Below are positions 1 through 10,424 of a stretch of 64,000 nt of DNA, in pieces. The notes under the pieces are model-generated. The model was not told where the DNA came from, made no database searches, and was given only the letters and a program-made list of their open reading frames with translations. Position 1 is the first letter of the stretch; every line of letters begins with the position of its first letter. Location: the NCBI GenBank assembly GCA_022701365.1, contig JAKUHH010000396.1, forward strand, positions 310,001 through 374,000, written 5' to 3'. This DNA is from Mycocentrospora acerina (lineage: Eukaryota > Ascomycota > Dothideomycetes > Pleosporales). Position numbers and translations under genes: made by a program.

Positions 1-368
1 CACTCCTTTTCCATGTCGTCGCCCTTTGCTTCCATCGCGCGGTCCTCTGACAAGGCTAGTGTGGTCGGGAAGGCATTGTTGATCAGAACATCGAGCTTGC
101 CGTCGAATCTTTTGATGATGGTATCCACTGCGGATTTGATCTCTTCTCTCTTGCTAAGATCACACTGGAGAGCCTGCCAACTGCCATTACGTGAACCGTT
201 CCACTTCTGGGCTTGCGATTTGACATGATCCAGTTCTTCCGTGTTGGAATCAAGTATCACAACATCGTGCCCAGCTGCTAGGAAGTGTCGAAATAGTCCG
301 CGGCCGATTCCCCGAGCCCCGCCAGTGATGAGTACTTTTAGCGTTTTTGGCATCTGTAGAGACGACAT
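1..368 (-). CDS. Short-chain dehydrogenase/reductase, N-terminal part (runs off left edge)
   Basis: A minus-strand frame opens with ATG at 368 and stays open to the window edge, giving about 122 residues. The start reads MSSLQMPKTLKVLITGG and continues into the glycine-rich cofactor motif TGGARGIG (residues about 15-22). An acidic residue follows at the end of the second strand (VVILDS), which in this family favours NAD(H), and then CDLS and the NNAF version of the NNAG motif. The catalytic Ser, Tyr and Lys would lie outside the window, so substrate and activity cannot be judged. It is on the same strand as the phosphoserine phosphatase upstream of it (685-1848), with about 315 bp between them. 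Family assignment is firm; the substrate is unknown. Confidence 0.85.
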   Translation of the reverse strand, partial: MSSLQMPKTLKVLITGGARGIGRGLFRHFLAAGHDVVILDSNTEELDHVKSQAQKWNGSRNGSWQALQCDLSKREEIKSAVDTIIKRFDGKLDVLINNAFPTTLALSEDRAMEAKGDDMEKE

Positions 369-684
369 GGTTGCAAGTGGTAACGCATCAATTGGGAGCG
401 GACGATTGGCATGCGTGAAAAGGACCATTTTGTTTGTGCTGACGTCATCAAGCGGGAGGCGCAAAGTCAAGCTTTGCCCAGGCTCGCTTGATATCTCGCT
501 CGGCCAGATCTGCCCCGATCGGACGGGCTCATTCAGTAGAGCACGACCCTCAGCGCTGTTCTCAATTGCGGCAAAGACATGGGGGAGTGTCAGGGACAAG
601 TAAACTTTACAAAGGCAAGCCACGGGTATCTGAACTATCAACCTGGTATATTCATGTTCAATCTGAACACCATGTCATGCCCCG
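369..684. other. Intergenic, SDR promoter / phosphatase 3' end
   Basis: 316 bp between two genes that both read leftwards. It should contain the 3' UTR of the phosphatase and the promoter of the partial SDR. Open frames on the plus strand here are shadows or short. I see no repeat or RNA gene. Confidence 0.5.
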
Positions 685-1848
685 CTATCGCAACAATGCT
701 TCCTGCTCCTCTTTTGTCACGCCGAACAGATAGAGCACGTCCAGCATACTCTTGCTGTTCAGTCTTGCTGGCGCTTGCAGTTGCACCTTGGGCTTTGCGT
801 GGAAAGCAACGCCCAATCCTGCGACACCCATCATTGGCAGGTCATTGGCGCCATCGCCAACGCAAATCACTTGCTCCAGCAGGATTCCTTCTTTCTCTGC
901 GATTTCAAGGACATGCTGCCGCTTCTTCTCTGCATGGACAATCTCGCCCGTTAGCTCGCCAGTCAGATGTTGTCCATCTTCAGACACAACAAGGTGGTTG
1001 GCGAAGGCATAGTCCAAACCAAGCTGGGCGCCCATCCAGCCTGTGAGGGGTGTGAAGCCTCCAGAGAGAACGGCAGTCTTGAACCCAAGGCGCTTCAGCG
1101 CGGTGATAAGCTCTTTGACGCCTTCATTGAGTGTGATGCGTGGTTTGAGTGTCTCGAAGACGCTGCTTGGAACGCCCTTGAGCAATCGACAGCGCGCACG
1201 TAGACTCGCTTCAAAGTCCAGCTCGCCGTTCATGGCAGCGGCTGTGATGGCAGAGACTTCCTTTTCGACGCCGATCAACGAGGCGATCTCATCGATGACT
1301 TCTTGCTGGATGAGGGTGGAATCCATGTCGAAGACGGCAAGCCTCTTGTAGCGGCGGTGGATGGTGTCTGCCTGGAACACGCACTCGAGGTTCCATTCCC
1401 TTTCGAAGCGACTGATGGCCTCATGCCGTCGTAGAATGTTGAGGTCGACGGAGGACGTGCTAGGGAGAGGAAACGTAACCTCGACTACTCTGCACAGCTT
1501 GTCGGCCTGGAGCTTGCGGCTCTTTATTGTCTCTTGCTGCAGCCCGGAAACAATCTTGGTGAGGGTGACGAAAAAGTCGGACAGGCAGCTCTGGCTGACA
1601 TAACTCCCGTACAAGTTGTCGAGGGCGTTGGGGCCTGGTGTCGGCGGCTCGAGGGGGTACTCTTCGAGTTTCTCGGTAGGGACAGCGCCGTCTTTGAGTC
1701 CATCGAGAGAAGCAGAGGGCAGTGGAGCGTCGGGACTACGCGGCGAGGCGTCAGGGTGGGGGAAATAGTGCGGCGTGTTGGCCTTGTAGAAAAGCGTGGC
1801 CACGAGGTGAGTGGGCGCGACATCGAGAGCGGGGGGTTTGGCAGCCAT
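685..1848 (-). CDS. SER2: Phosphoserine phosphatase (HAD superfamily), serine biosynthesis
   Basis: Hydrolyses O-phosphoserine to serine, the last step of the phosphorylated serine pathway; expected in the cytosol. The frame can be extended upstream to a TTG at 1968, but the first ATG is at 1848 (MAAKPPALDV), which I take as the start, giving 387 residues. HAD motifs are complete: DMDSTL (nucleophile D174, acid/base D176), LSGGF (S262), the lysine region HAEKKRQ and GDGANDLPM (about 331-339). The roughly 170 residues before the HAD core are a regulatory-type N-terminus that is longer than in bacterial SerB cores; yeast Ser2 is about 309 residues. No intron is needed. It diverges from the SDR gene at 2394 across a 545-bp shared promoter region. 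Confidence 0.94.
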   Translation of the reverse strand: MAAKPPALDVAPTHLVATLFYKANTPHYFPHPDASPRSPDAPLPSASLDGLKDGAVPTEKLEEYPLEPPTPGPNALDNLYGSYVSQSCLSDFFVTLTKIVSGLQQETIKSRKLQADKLCRVVEVTFPLPSTSSVDLNILRRHEAISRFEREWNLECVFQADTIHRRYKRLAVFDMDSTLIQQEVIDEIASLIGVEKEVSAITAAAMNGELDFEASLRARCRLLKGVPSSVFETLKPRITLNEGVKELITALKRLGFKTAVLSGGFTPLTGWMGAQLGLDYAFANHLVVSEDGQHLTGELTGEIVHAEKKRQHVLEIAEKEGILLEQVICVGDGANDLPMMGVAGLGVAFHAKPKVQLQAPARLNSKSMLDVLYLFGVTKEEQEALLR

Positions 1849-2393
1849 TGCGAGGTCAGACCGTCCAATTGCTTTGGAGTTTGCAGTTGTAGTGTACTGC
1901 ACTGGTGAGGCCAGGCGATTCGAGATTGCGTAGCAGGTGCGCTTTGCGGGCGTTGACGATGAGTCCAAGAAAACTTAGCTACCTCCGACTACAGCTCCAG
2001 CCCCACATACTCCCGCCGCGTCACCCCACGTTGCTTCCCTATTATCCACTAGATGCTGCATGCATGCAGACAAGACAGACAAACATACAGGCAGCATTGT
2101 GGTGCTAGCAAGACGAAGTGGGCTGGGCTTGTGCGACTGCATACTTTCAGCTGCAGACCAGGGTGCCTCGGCTCCCTAGGTTTTGGTCGATCATGCCTGC
2201 AACCACACCTCTCCTCACCTCTGTCTGCCGTCTAGCACAACGACCAGGCCTCTTTTAGTGTTCGAGCAAAATATCAGTTACAGCCTCGGCTTGTTTTGGC
2301 CGTGTTAAAACAACGATCAACGCTCTATCGCACTGTTCATTCTCGGAGGCAGTCAACAAGACACATCTCTCTTGATCTCACTCCAACCTCTCA
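1849..2393. promoter_or_regulatory. Shared upstream region of divergent SER2-like and SDR genes
   Basis: 545 bp between the ATG of the phosphatase (minus) and the ATG of the SDR (plus). It is pyrimidine-rich on the plus strand just upstream of 2394, as is common in fungal 5' leaders. Short plus-strand open frames here lack supporting features. No specific operator was identified. Confidence 0.5.
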
Positions 2394-3494
2394 ATGGCGT
2401 CTTACAAGCCCCAGAGCATGGTCTCTACCATCCGCCAGTCCCCTCCCATCGACGTCACAACCCCATACGACGCAAGCTGGGTAAATGGCAAGGTAATTCT
2501 CGTCACAGGAGGTGCAAGCGGATTTGGCGCGGGCTTTGTACGGCATTGGGCGAAGCATGGTGCGACCGTCATCATTGGCGATATCGATGTCAAGAAAGGC
2601 GATGCGCTGTGCCGTGAGATCAACGGCCAGTTAACAGGTAGCAACAAGACCCATTTCCTGCACTGCGACGTCACCAGCTGGCAATCGCAAGTCAACCTTT
2701 TCAAGGAAGCTGTTCGACTCAGCCCACATGGCGGATTGGATTGCGTCGTTGCGAATGCTGGCATTGCAGGCCCCGACGTAATGCAGGAAGGCCAGAAGCT
2801 TGACGCAGCAGAACCACCGCCCCCCAATTTCAAGATCATCGATGTCAACATGACAGGCGTCCTATACACAACTCACCTTGCCTACTTCTGGCTACCCAAG
2901 AACCCTGGATCCACAGCTTGTAGTATCAATTCGAAGCCATCTTCTTCATCACCCCGGGACCGCCATTTGTTGTTGCTGGGCTCAGTGGCAAGTCTGTGTC
3001 CTATTGCATTGCAGCCTCAGTATGGTGCTGCCAAACACGCTGTGCTGGGTATGTTTCGAAGCCTGAGATGCACGAGCAGTCTCCAAGGTGTACGAGTAAA
3101 TCTTCTCTGTCCGTACTTCATCGACACGCCCATTGTCACATTTCCAGCACGTCTTGTGCTTGCAGGGGGTGGGCTGGGGCAAGTTGAGGACGTCGTCGAG
3201 GCAGGGACGCGGTTCGTTTCCGACTCGAGGATTCTGGGAAGAAGTCTTGTTATTGGGCCTAAGATGCATGTCAAACAAGATGACAAGGGCGAATGGGAGC
3301 TTGTGACGCGCGAGACGCCTGGTAGTATTCAGACGGCCGTATTTGAGCCATACGCAGAGGACTGGGAGGACGTGGATGCGTTTGACCGCAATATTGTCAA
3401 ACTACTCAACCTGGTTCAGATTGGGAGGGGATGGGCAGGATGGGCGAAGGATATTGCAAAGGCTGTCATGTACGGACTGGGATTTGGACGATAG
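2394..3494 (+). CDS. Short-chain dehydrogenase/reductase, 15-hydroxyprostaglandin-dehydrogenase-like
   Basis: Intronless, 366 residues, with ATG at 2394. It carries every classical SDR signature in order: TGGASGFG (residues 38-45), an acidic GDID after the second strand (favouring NAD), CDVT (91-94), ANAG (120-123), a serine at 197 in GSVAS, and YGAAK (Y210, K214). The C-terminal about 80 residues after the catalytic core are longer than in a minimal SDR. The family oxidises secondary alcohols or reduces ketones. The general layout resembles fungal proteins annotated as 15-hydroxyprostaglandin dehydrogenase-like, but the true substrate cannot be read from sequence. A secondary-metabolism role is possible; no cluster partners surround it. 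Confidence 0.9.
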   Translation: MASYKPQSMVSTIRQSPPIDVTTPYDASWVNGKVILVTGGASGFGAGFVRHWAKHGATVIIGDIDVKKGDALCREINGQLTGSNKTHFLHCDVTSWQSQVNLFKEAVRLSPHGGLDCVVANAGIAGPDVMQEGQKLDAAEPPPPNFKIIDVNMTGVLYTTHLAYFWLPKNPGSTACSINSKPSSSSPRDRHLLLLGSVASLCPIALQPQYGAAKHAVLGMFRSLRCTSSLQGVRVNLLCPYFIDTPIVTFPARLVLAGGGLGQVEDVVEAGTRFVSDSRILGRSLVIGPKMHVKQDDKGEWELVTRETPGSIQTAVFEPYAEDWEDVDAFDRNIVKLLNLVQIGRGWAGWAKDIAKAVMYGLGFGR

Positions 3495-4293
3495 GTACGG
3501 TCACATGTAACGTCTTTATCAAGAGTATCCCCTTAGCAATGACGTGTTATTCTGCAAATCACAGGGTATTATTGCGCACTGGGCGTTGCGTGCCACTGCC
3601 AGATTCTGAACATGGGCATGGCAACGGCTAAATAACGTCCATAACAAGCTATGTTGATGGAGCGTGATCGCCAGCGAGGAGCGGCCGAACCCGCGTGAAG
3701 ACGTTTGATGGGTAGGCCGCGCTGTTGCGGGGGGGGAGCCTGTTTGACAAAGCGACGGCGGCCATCACTCGTGCTCACTCTTATTGGCGCAAATGGAGAG
3801 TTCAAGGCTGTAGCACATGTCAAGCCAGAGCACTGGAGTCGAAGCACGAGCACGATGATGTCACAGAGCGGAAGGCAAGGATAGGGCGGCTGCGCGAAGG
3901 CGGAAGCTAGCCGTGCGCGGGTTAGCGAAACTGTGCTGTGCCTGGGCGTTCTCAAGCGCAGGGAGAGTGACGCCATTGCTTCGTCCTGGGAAAAATATAC
4001 ACCTGTTTGCACACACAACAAGGCTTGTTTATCCGCCCTGCTGAATGCCCCTCTGCTGCCACGACTGCTCTGCACGTCTCACTGTCTTGGAAACCTTGGT
4101 CCTGTGGCGGCCGTTTCCTTGGCTTCTTCTCTTGCCATTTACCGTTTACCATTTGCCGTCATCATCTGTCCGTCATCGCTAGCACCACAAGCACTGAACT
4201 AGGGGCGTTTGCATAGTCGGTGCTGCGTCCTCAACCATACCCACTCATCACTCCCCACTTAGACACCAGTAGAGTCTTCCTCGGCACGCGACA
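3495..4293. other. Intergenic between SDR and glycosyltransferase genes
   Basis: About 800 bp with the SDR 3' end and the promoter/leader of the glycosyltransferase. It contains a short G-run near 3729. A 168-codon minus-strand frame (3569-4075) begins with GTG, has no ATG start and has no recognisable domain. The last 150 bp before 4294 are CT-rich, as expected of a fungal 5' leader. No RNA gene seen. Confidence 0.5.
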
Positions 4294-7200
4294 ATGGCCG
4301 ACCGCAGTGATGAACGAGTGACGCCCACGGGTGTCGTCATTCACGAACAACATTTTCCCGCCGGCGACATTGTCAACTCGACACAACAACAACCCACGCC
4401 AGCCAGCGCGGCATCTGCTCCCATGGCCCAACGAAACGTCTCTGACGCGACACCGCAGCATGACGCTCCTGTGCATCGCCCTTCCCAGATGAGGTCTGCT
4501 ACTGAGCGGCCAAAAGCCTCGACCAAGCACTCTCTGCTCGGGAGACACCACCACCATCGTCATCATCGACATGGCACCAAGAATTCTACGAACTTGGAGA
4601 GATCGACCATGAGTTTCGATCCGTACTCTTCCGCGTCCAGTTCCGACTCGTCTTCCGACTCTGACTCTTCATCGGACGACGAGGGACCCTTTCCAACCAA
4701 GAGCACAACACGCGACGAGACGGTAATACGGCAGGAGCAACGGGAGCGGCGCCCATCAAATCCCTTTGCCCGCCTTAGAGCCGGAAATGAGCACTTCAAG
4801 ACCAAAGGGAGAGTCTCCAAGGCCGACGGTCGCTTGAAGCTCAGTATCCTGGAAGAGGATGGCAACGGCTACATCGCAAAGGCACTGGGCGCTGTCTTGA
4901 AGAAGCACACCTCAGGTGACGAGGATCAAGCTGTCAGGAGTATTGACAAGCATGAGACTGGGAAGAGGAAGATTGCGCCCGAGGATGATGAAATGGAGCA
5001 CGATCCTTCGAGACGCGTTAGGCTCAACGTCGTCATCATCATCATTGGCTCGCGAGGAGACATCCAGCCATTCATCCGCATCGGGAAGATACTGCAAAAC
5101 GACTATGGGCATCGCGTGCGCATAGCCACCCACCCAGCCTTCAGAGACTTTGTTGAAAAGGATTCAGGACTGGAGTTCTTTAGCATCAACGGCAATCCTG
5201 CTGAGCTGATGGCTTTTATGGTCAAGAACCCCGGGCTCATTCCCAATATGGACACAATCAAAGATGGTGAGATTGGACGGCGCAGGGCGCAGATGTACGA
5301 GATGTTCCAGGGCATGTGGCGCGCTTGCATCAATTGCACCGACGACGAGAAGGACAATATGAATGTGAAGATGCGTAAGTAATCTGGCGATGCATACTAG
5401 AACCCTGCTCACAATTCGGTAGTGGGAGACAAGGCCCCTTTCGTGGCAGACGCTATCATCGCAAACCCGCCAAGTTTCGCACCTCCTCACATTGCGGAAA
5501 AGCTCGGTATCCCGTTGCACATGATGTTCACGTATGCAACCCTCGCCACACTCACCAGAATTAGTAGAGGTTAACAAGTGACAGATTCCCATACACGCCC
5601 ACTGTCCAATTCCCACATCCATTGGCAAACATCAAGTCCAGCAATGTCGAACCCACCTACAGTAACTTCATGTCCTATCCGCTCGTCGACATGATGACTT
5701 GGCAAGGTCTTGGAGATTTAATCAACCGCTTCCGAACCAGGGACCTTCATTTGGAAGAAGTCAGCACGCTCTGGGCACCTGGTCAACTCTACCGACTTAA
5801 AGTCCCATACACGTACATGTGGTCTCCAGGGCTCGTCCCAAAGCCCAAAGATTGGGGACCAGAAATCGACATCTCCGGCTTCACATTTCTCGACCTGGCC
5901 TCGACGTACACGCCGCCAGATGACCTAATGGCCTTTCTCGAGAAAGGCGATCCGCCAGTGTACATTGGATTTGGGTCAATTGTTGTTGATGACCCTGACG
6001 CATTCACCAAGCTCATTTTTGAGGCTGTCGAGATGGCTGGTGTGCGAGCGCTTGTGTCCAAGGGGTGGGGCGGCTTCGGGTCTAACCAAGACTGCCCTGA
6101 CAACATCTTCATGTTGGACAATATTCCTCATGACTGGCTCTTCCCCCGATGCAGCGCTGTCATACACCATGGTGGTGCTGGTACTACAGCCATCGGTCTC
6201 AAATGTGCTAAGCCAACCATGATTGTTCCCTTCTTTGGAGATCAGCCGTTCTGGGGAGCCATGGTGTCGAAAGCCAAAGCTGGCGCACACGAGTGTATTC
6301 CTTACAAGAAGCTTAATGCAGAGCGTTTAGCAGAAGGCATCAAGCAGTGTCTTACTGACGAGGCAAAGAAGAACGTCAAAAAGATTGCAGATAATATTGA
6401 AGCCGAAGGTGATGGAGCTATGAACGCTGTCCGCTCTTTCCATAGGTCGCTACCTCTGAACGGCGAATCAAGCATGCGCTGCGACTTTCTTGATAACCAT
6501 GCTGCCGCTTGGAAAATAAAGAATACCAACGTCAAGTTGTCTGCTTTGGCGGCCGAGATCCTTGTTGAGAAGAAGAAGCTCAAGTGGAATGAACTGCGTC
6601 TCATCCGCCATTATGAGTGGAATGACTTTGGTGGGCCTGGTGAGCCTGTCACAGGTGTCTGGGGCAGCATGGTCGGCACCCTGACAGATGCGGTGACGGG
6701 TGTTGGTGGCGTACCTGTCGAAATGGGCAAGAGCATCAAGAAGAGGGAGAAGATCTGGGAAAAGAAGCGCAGGATCCAGAAGCGTCAACAGCAAAAGAAG
6801 ACCACTCTGGCCAAGGCAAATGCAGATGTACCAAACGCGACACACAATGCGGAAGATGATGCAGCCAAAGATACACCCAAAGACACGTCCAAAGACGCAT
6901 CGAAAGACAAAAAGAAGCAGAGTGGCAGACCAAAGCCAGAACGTGGAGAGTCAACTATATCGACAATCACACAGCCCGATGAAGAGCTCGGAGAAGAACT
7001 AGCCCATGAAGCAGCCTTTGGTCTCAGGAAGACCGGCCATGCTATAGCTCGTCTCCCCATGAATCTAACGCTTGCTTTGACCCAAGGCTTTCACAATGCA
7101 CCCCGCCTCTACGGTGACGATACTGTCCGCCGTCCGCCACGAGTCACAGGGTTTCACTCTGGTATGCGCGCAGGTCGCGATGAATTACTCTATGGTGTAA

Positions 7201-8207
7201 AGGACGGAGTATCAGGTATCGTCACACAACCATACCGTGGTGCAAAACAAGGCGGTGTGATGGGCGCGCTAAGTGGCGTAGGTATGGGTGTTGGCGGGTT
7301 TGTGCTCAAGGATATCGCTGCTCTTTTCGGGCCGTTCGCATACACCATGAAAGGCCTAGATGCTGAGTACATGAAGAAGTACCAGCCTACATCATTCATT
7401 CGTCGGGCTCGCATCGCACAAGGTCAGGTCGAGCTGCAGGCTCTCGAGTCGGGGAATCGTGTCACGAGACTCCGTGAGGCGCAAAACCAGGGAGCAAATC
7501 AAGTGGAGAAGAAGGAGGAAGTAGAGCACGAAGTCAGCATAAGGTGGCAGGCGCTGCAACAGGCCATTGCGCAAGAGAAAACAAAAAATAAGTCGGGCAT
7601 CATGGGTTCTCTGATGGGCAACGGCGAAAAGAAAGCAGGCCAGCACGTACCGAGAAAGGGCAAATCCTTGGAGCAGTCTGATGAAGCCAAGGTGCACAAG
7701 GCTGCGACTACACCAATTGCTCCAGCAGAAGAGAAGATGTCCCAAAATAAAAAGGATACGGATAGCGCTGGATTCAGGAAGAGTACTGACAAATTCGAGG
7801 GTGGGAGGGGCCTAAATCGAAGCTCAACCGCACCAGTGCGGACAATGAACACTTGGGAGAAGAATGGCAACAAATTCTCCGATACTACCGCTTCAGCATC
7901 ACAACCGCATGTCATTAACGAAGAATCTGCACAAGGATTGGAACCCCAAAGGCTTGGCGACGGTCAGCTCGTCAATGCAACAAAGAACCAATCAGACGAC
8001 GCACTTGCTTCTCACCGCCAAGAAGAATCGGAAGCCGCTGTTTCGACCACCCCAAGGCTTGGCCCTGACGATGCAGCGTCCGGTGACACTAGTTCCGACG
8101 AGACGAAGATTGAAGCCGAGTCCGTAGCAATGGACTGGGTGTCTATGAGGCACAAGGCAGAGGGAATGGACAATATGGGAAAGGCGGAAGAGGTTAATGC
8201 ATCGTAA
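4294..8207 (+). CDS. UDP-glucose:sterol/lipid glycosyltransferase (GT1/GT28 fold) with VPS13/ATG2-like C-terminal segment
   Basis: Three exons: 4294-5374, 5423-5531 and 5585-8207, giving 1270 residues. Introns are GTAAGT...TAG (48 nt) and GTATGC...CAG (53 nt); both restore the frame through conserved residues (HMMFT-FPYTP). Residues 1-240 are low complexity: a His-rich block about 85-93 and a Ser/Asp acidic tract about 110-130. The N-terminal glycosyltransferase lobe starts at about 245 with GSRGDIQP (252-259). The nucleotide-sugar lobe has GFGSI (about 525) and HHGGAGTT (591-598), as in sterol 3-beta-glucosyltransferases. No PH or GRAM domain precedes the enzyme, unlike Atg26. Residues about 900-1010 contain YGVKDGVSGIVTQPYRGAK followed by a glycine-rich hydrophobic stretch, resembling VPS13/ATG2 C-terminal repeats. 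A GTAAGT overlaps the stop codon, so a further 3' exon is possible. The acceptor lipid is inferred, not shown. Confidence 0.9.
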
Positions 8208-8460
8208 GTAACTAGTAATGTTTGGCATTAAATAGTGCCCTCGTATCCATTTTGGATCCAATGCACATAGATATATTGTAATATGGTTAGGCATTTTTTT
8301 TTTAGCGCAGTAGTACAGATACCCGATAGTTTCATTTTTAGTTATATATACAACAACTCCGATATATTTACCGAACCCCAGAATATACAAGCGACCCTTG
8401 CCTATCAGCCTTTCCAACTGCGCTTTTACACTCGGCAACGGATCCTGTCCATCATCCAGC

Positions 8461-9385
8461 TCAGTTTCCCTGCAACTTAGCCACTACAAACTTGGTTCCC
8501 AGATCCTGCGTACTAGCATCATTTGGATACTGAAGATGCGGCCCGTTGATTCCCTGGCCATGTGTGGTATCGCACACTCCATCGCCCTATTGCCACCAGT
8601 TAGCCCCGCACACTACACGGCAAAAGAAGAAGAATAAAGACTCACGAAAATGCACACATCAGCTGTCTTCGCCACCCACGTTGCCGGAATTCCTGCCGCC
8701 CCCCGCGCCGAAAGTCCATTCACGTCGCGCGTCGTGGTCCCCCCACGGTTATCCACGTTGCAAGTCAAGCCCGCCTTGTGAATCGGGTTACCGATTAGAA
8801 ATACGCCTTTCACTGCGGAGAAGGACGCGCCTGTGAGCTGGGGGAGGGCGTTGACAGTTGCCGCCGCGCCCTGCGAGTAGCCTTCTAGGATGAAACATTC
8901 CGAGGGGTTAGTAGAGAGTGTGGAGGTGATTTTGCGGATTATCTGCACAGGTTAGTTGAGAGGTGCTAGGGGGGATTTGTCAGTGGATGCCACGCACGTC
9001 TTGGGTTCCGGCGGCGGAGTTTTGCGAGAAAGATGCAGCATATACGGTGTTGTACTGTTTTGTCATCGTTAGTGGTTTCCTCATCCTTGTGCCATGTTGG
9101 ATAAACGTACGATCTTTCCGCCAGGGAGTTGGCGTTGGGTGTTTGCGTTCATGGTGCGGAAGCCTGCAGAGGCGCCTTGGGCCTCACCAGTGCCACGCGT
9201 GTTGATAATCGCTGGAGAAGGGGGGTCAGCTTCGAGAGCAGAATGGAGATGGGTATAACTGTGGAGAGAAAAGAATGAATGGGCGTACTGTAGCTGGAGC
9301 ATCCTGCCGCCTGACGCTTGTCAACAGCAAGTGCAGAGGAGGAGGCGGCTAGCATGAGCCAAACTGCGAGGGATTGGAAAGTCAT
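8461..9385 (-). CDS. Secreted cutinase / CE5 esterase, five exons
   Basis: Exons on the minus strand: 9289-9385, 9111-9211, 8998-9054, 8646-8942 and 8461-8586; total 225 residues. All four introns are 55-77 nt, GT-AG, and join in frame. Residues 1-20 are a signal peptide (MTFQSLAVWLMLAASSSALA), followed by VDKR, a likely Kex2-type propeptide site. The mature part starts CSSYTIINTRGTGE, the classical CE5 opening. The nucleophile is S108 in GYSQGAA. The last exon supplies the rest of the triad, D186 in GDGVCDTTH and H201 in GPHLQY. Cysteines fit the usual two disulfides. The family hydrolyses cutin or acetylxylan esters outside the cell, so the protein would act on plant surfaces or walls. Cutinase versus acetylxylan esterase cannot be settled here. 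It converges with the glycosyltransferase gene. Confidence 0.93.
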
Positions 9386-10424
9386 GTTGGATTATGAGTG
9401 CTGATTTCTGGAGCTACACAGTGATTTCAAGAGCGATGTACTTCTCAATTGGCACTTGATATTGGGTCTTTTATACCCTAATTTTCATGTTGGACAGACG
9501 GACTTGGGCGGTACAAGAATTGCCGTGCCTTCCCCTGCAATTTTCTTCAAACCAACGCTTCGAGAACATGATGACTCGAATTCATGCTCCACATTGTACA
9601 GTGGCAGTAGAATAGGATGGCAGTTGGTTGCCGTATCCTGACTAGGGCTGAAACGGTACGGCTGCCATCAAAAAGAACTCTAGCTTCTCGGTGATTAACA
9701 CCAGGCAGCCAATCAGATCGTCGTAGCGAGTCTGTATTGGTGGCTTCGTCCTAGCGATACCCGCATCGGTCTCCTTTCCACGGGTATAAAATCGGAAAGG
9801 CTGAAACTTTATTTCATCCCCATTCTGAGGCCGAGCATGCACAGTGCTGACACGCGAGACATCGACATGCCTGTTATACTCTGCAGGTCGTAGCTGTCCA
9901 TGTGGAGTTCGTGTCTCGGCATCGGCATTTGCATTGTCTGGCGTGGAGAGCTAGAATAGACTGACAGGTCTGATGGCAATGCCCGCTGCGCGTGACTGGC
10001 TGAAGGGAGGGGCGAAGCCTCCCGCGGGCTGTAGATCTTCCTTGCACTAGCTGCTGTAATGATCATCGCGCTACCGAGGCTGGTTTTGTGAATGCCTAGG
10101 GCGAGGGTTGTTCAAGGACAGTATGGTCTCGGAGGGGTCCTTCCGTTTGCGCGATGCTTGGGTTGACCAAAGTAGCGTGGAAACCCGCATGACGTCCCTC
10201 CCGCCAAGACGCATTCACTCTTTGAGCAGCTCACCTCCCTCGTCCGTATTGAGGTTGTATTGAGGTCATATTTCGCCTAACACTTTACTTCAGACAGTCC
10301 TCCTTGGAAGTACAACTAACAACAAAAATAGACCCAGCATCGCTGATCATGTTGCCGATTGTTTCGTTTACAGCATTTGAATCCACTTCAGCACTACACC
10401 CCTACTTTTCTTCACTCATTTACG
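9386..10424. other. Intergenic upstream of cutinase, no convincing gene
   Basis: About 1.04 kb. The proximal 150 bp is the cutinase promoter. An 85-codon minus-strand frame with a true ATG (9809-10066) is Ser/Met-rich and has no recognised domain; I do not call it a gene. No repeats or RNA genes seen. Confidence 0.45.
9468..9475 (-). promoter_or_regulatory. TATA box of the cutinase gene
   Basis: On the minus strand this reads TATAAAAG, 83 bp upstream of the cutinase ATG, a normal fungal spacing. Motif and position only; no transcription start data. Confidence 0.6.

Noticed and set aside
685..1968. 427-codon version of the phosphoserine phosphatase
   Set aside because: The first codon is TTG; the first ATG is 40 codons later and gives a normal protein start.
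3569..4075. 168-codon minus-strand frame between the SDR and glycosyltransferase genes
   Set aside because: Starts with GTG, no ATG-based model, no domain; lies in a promoter region.
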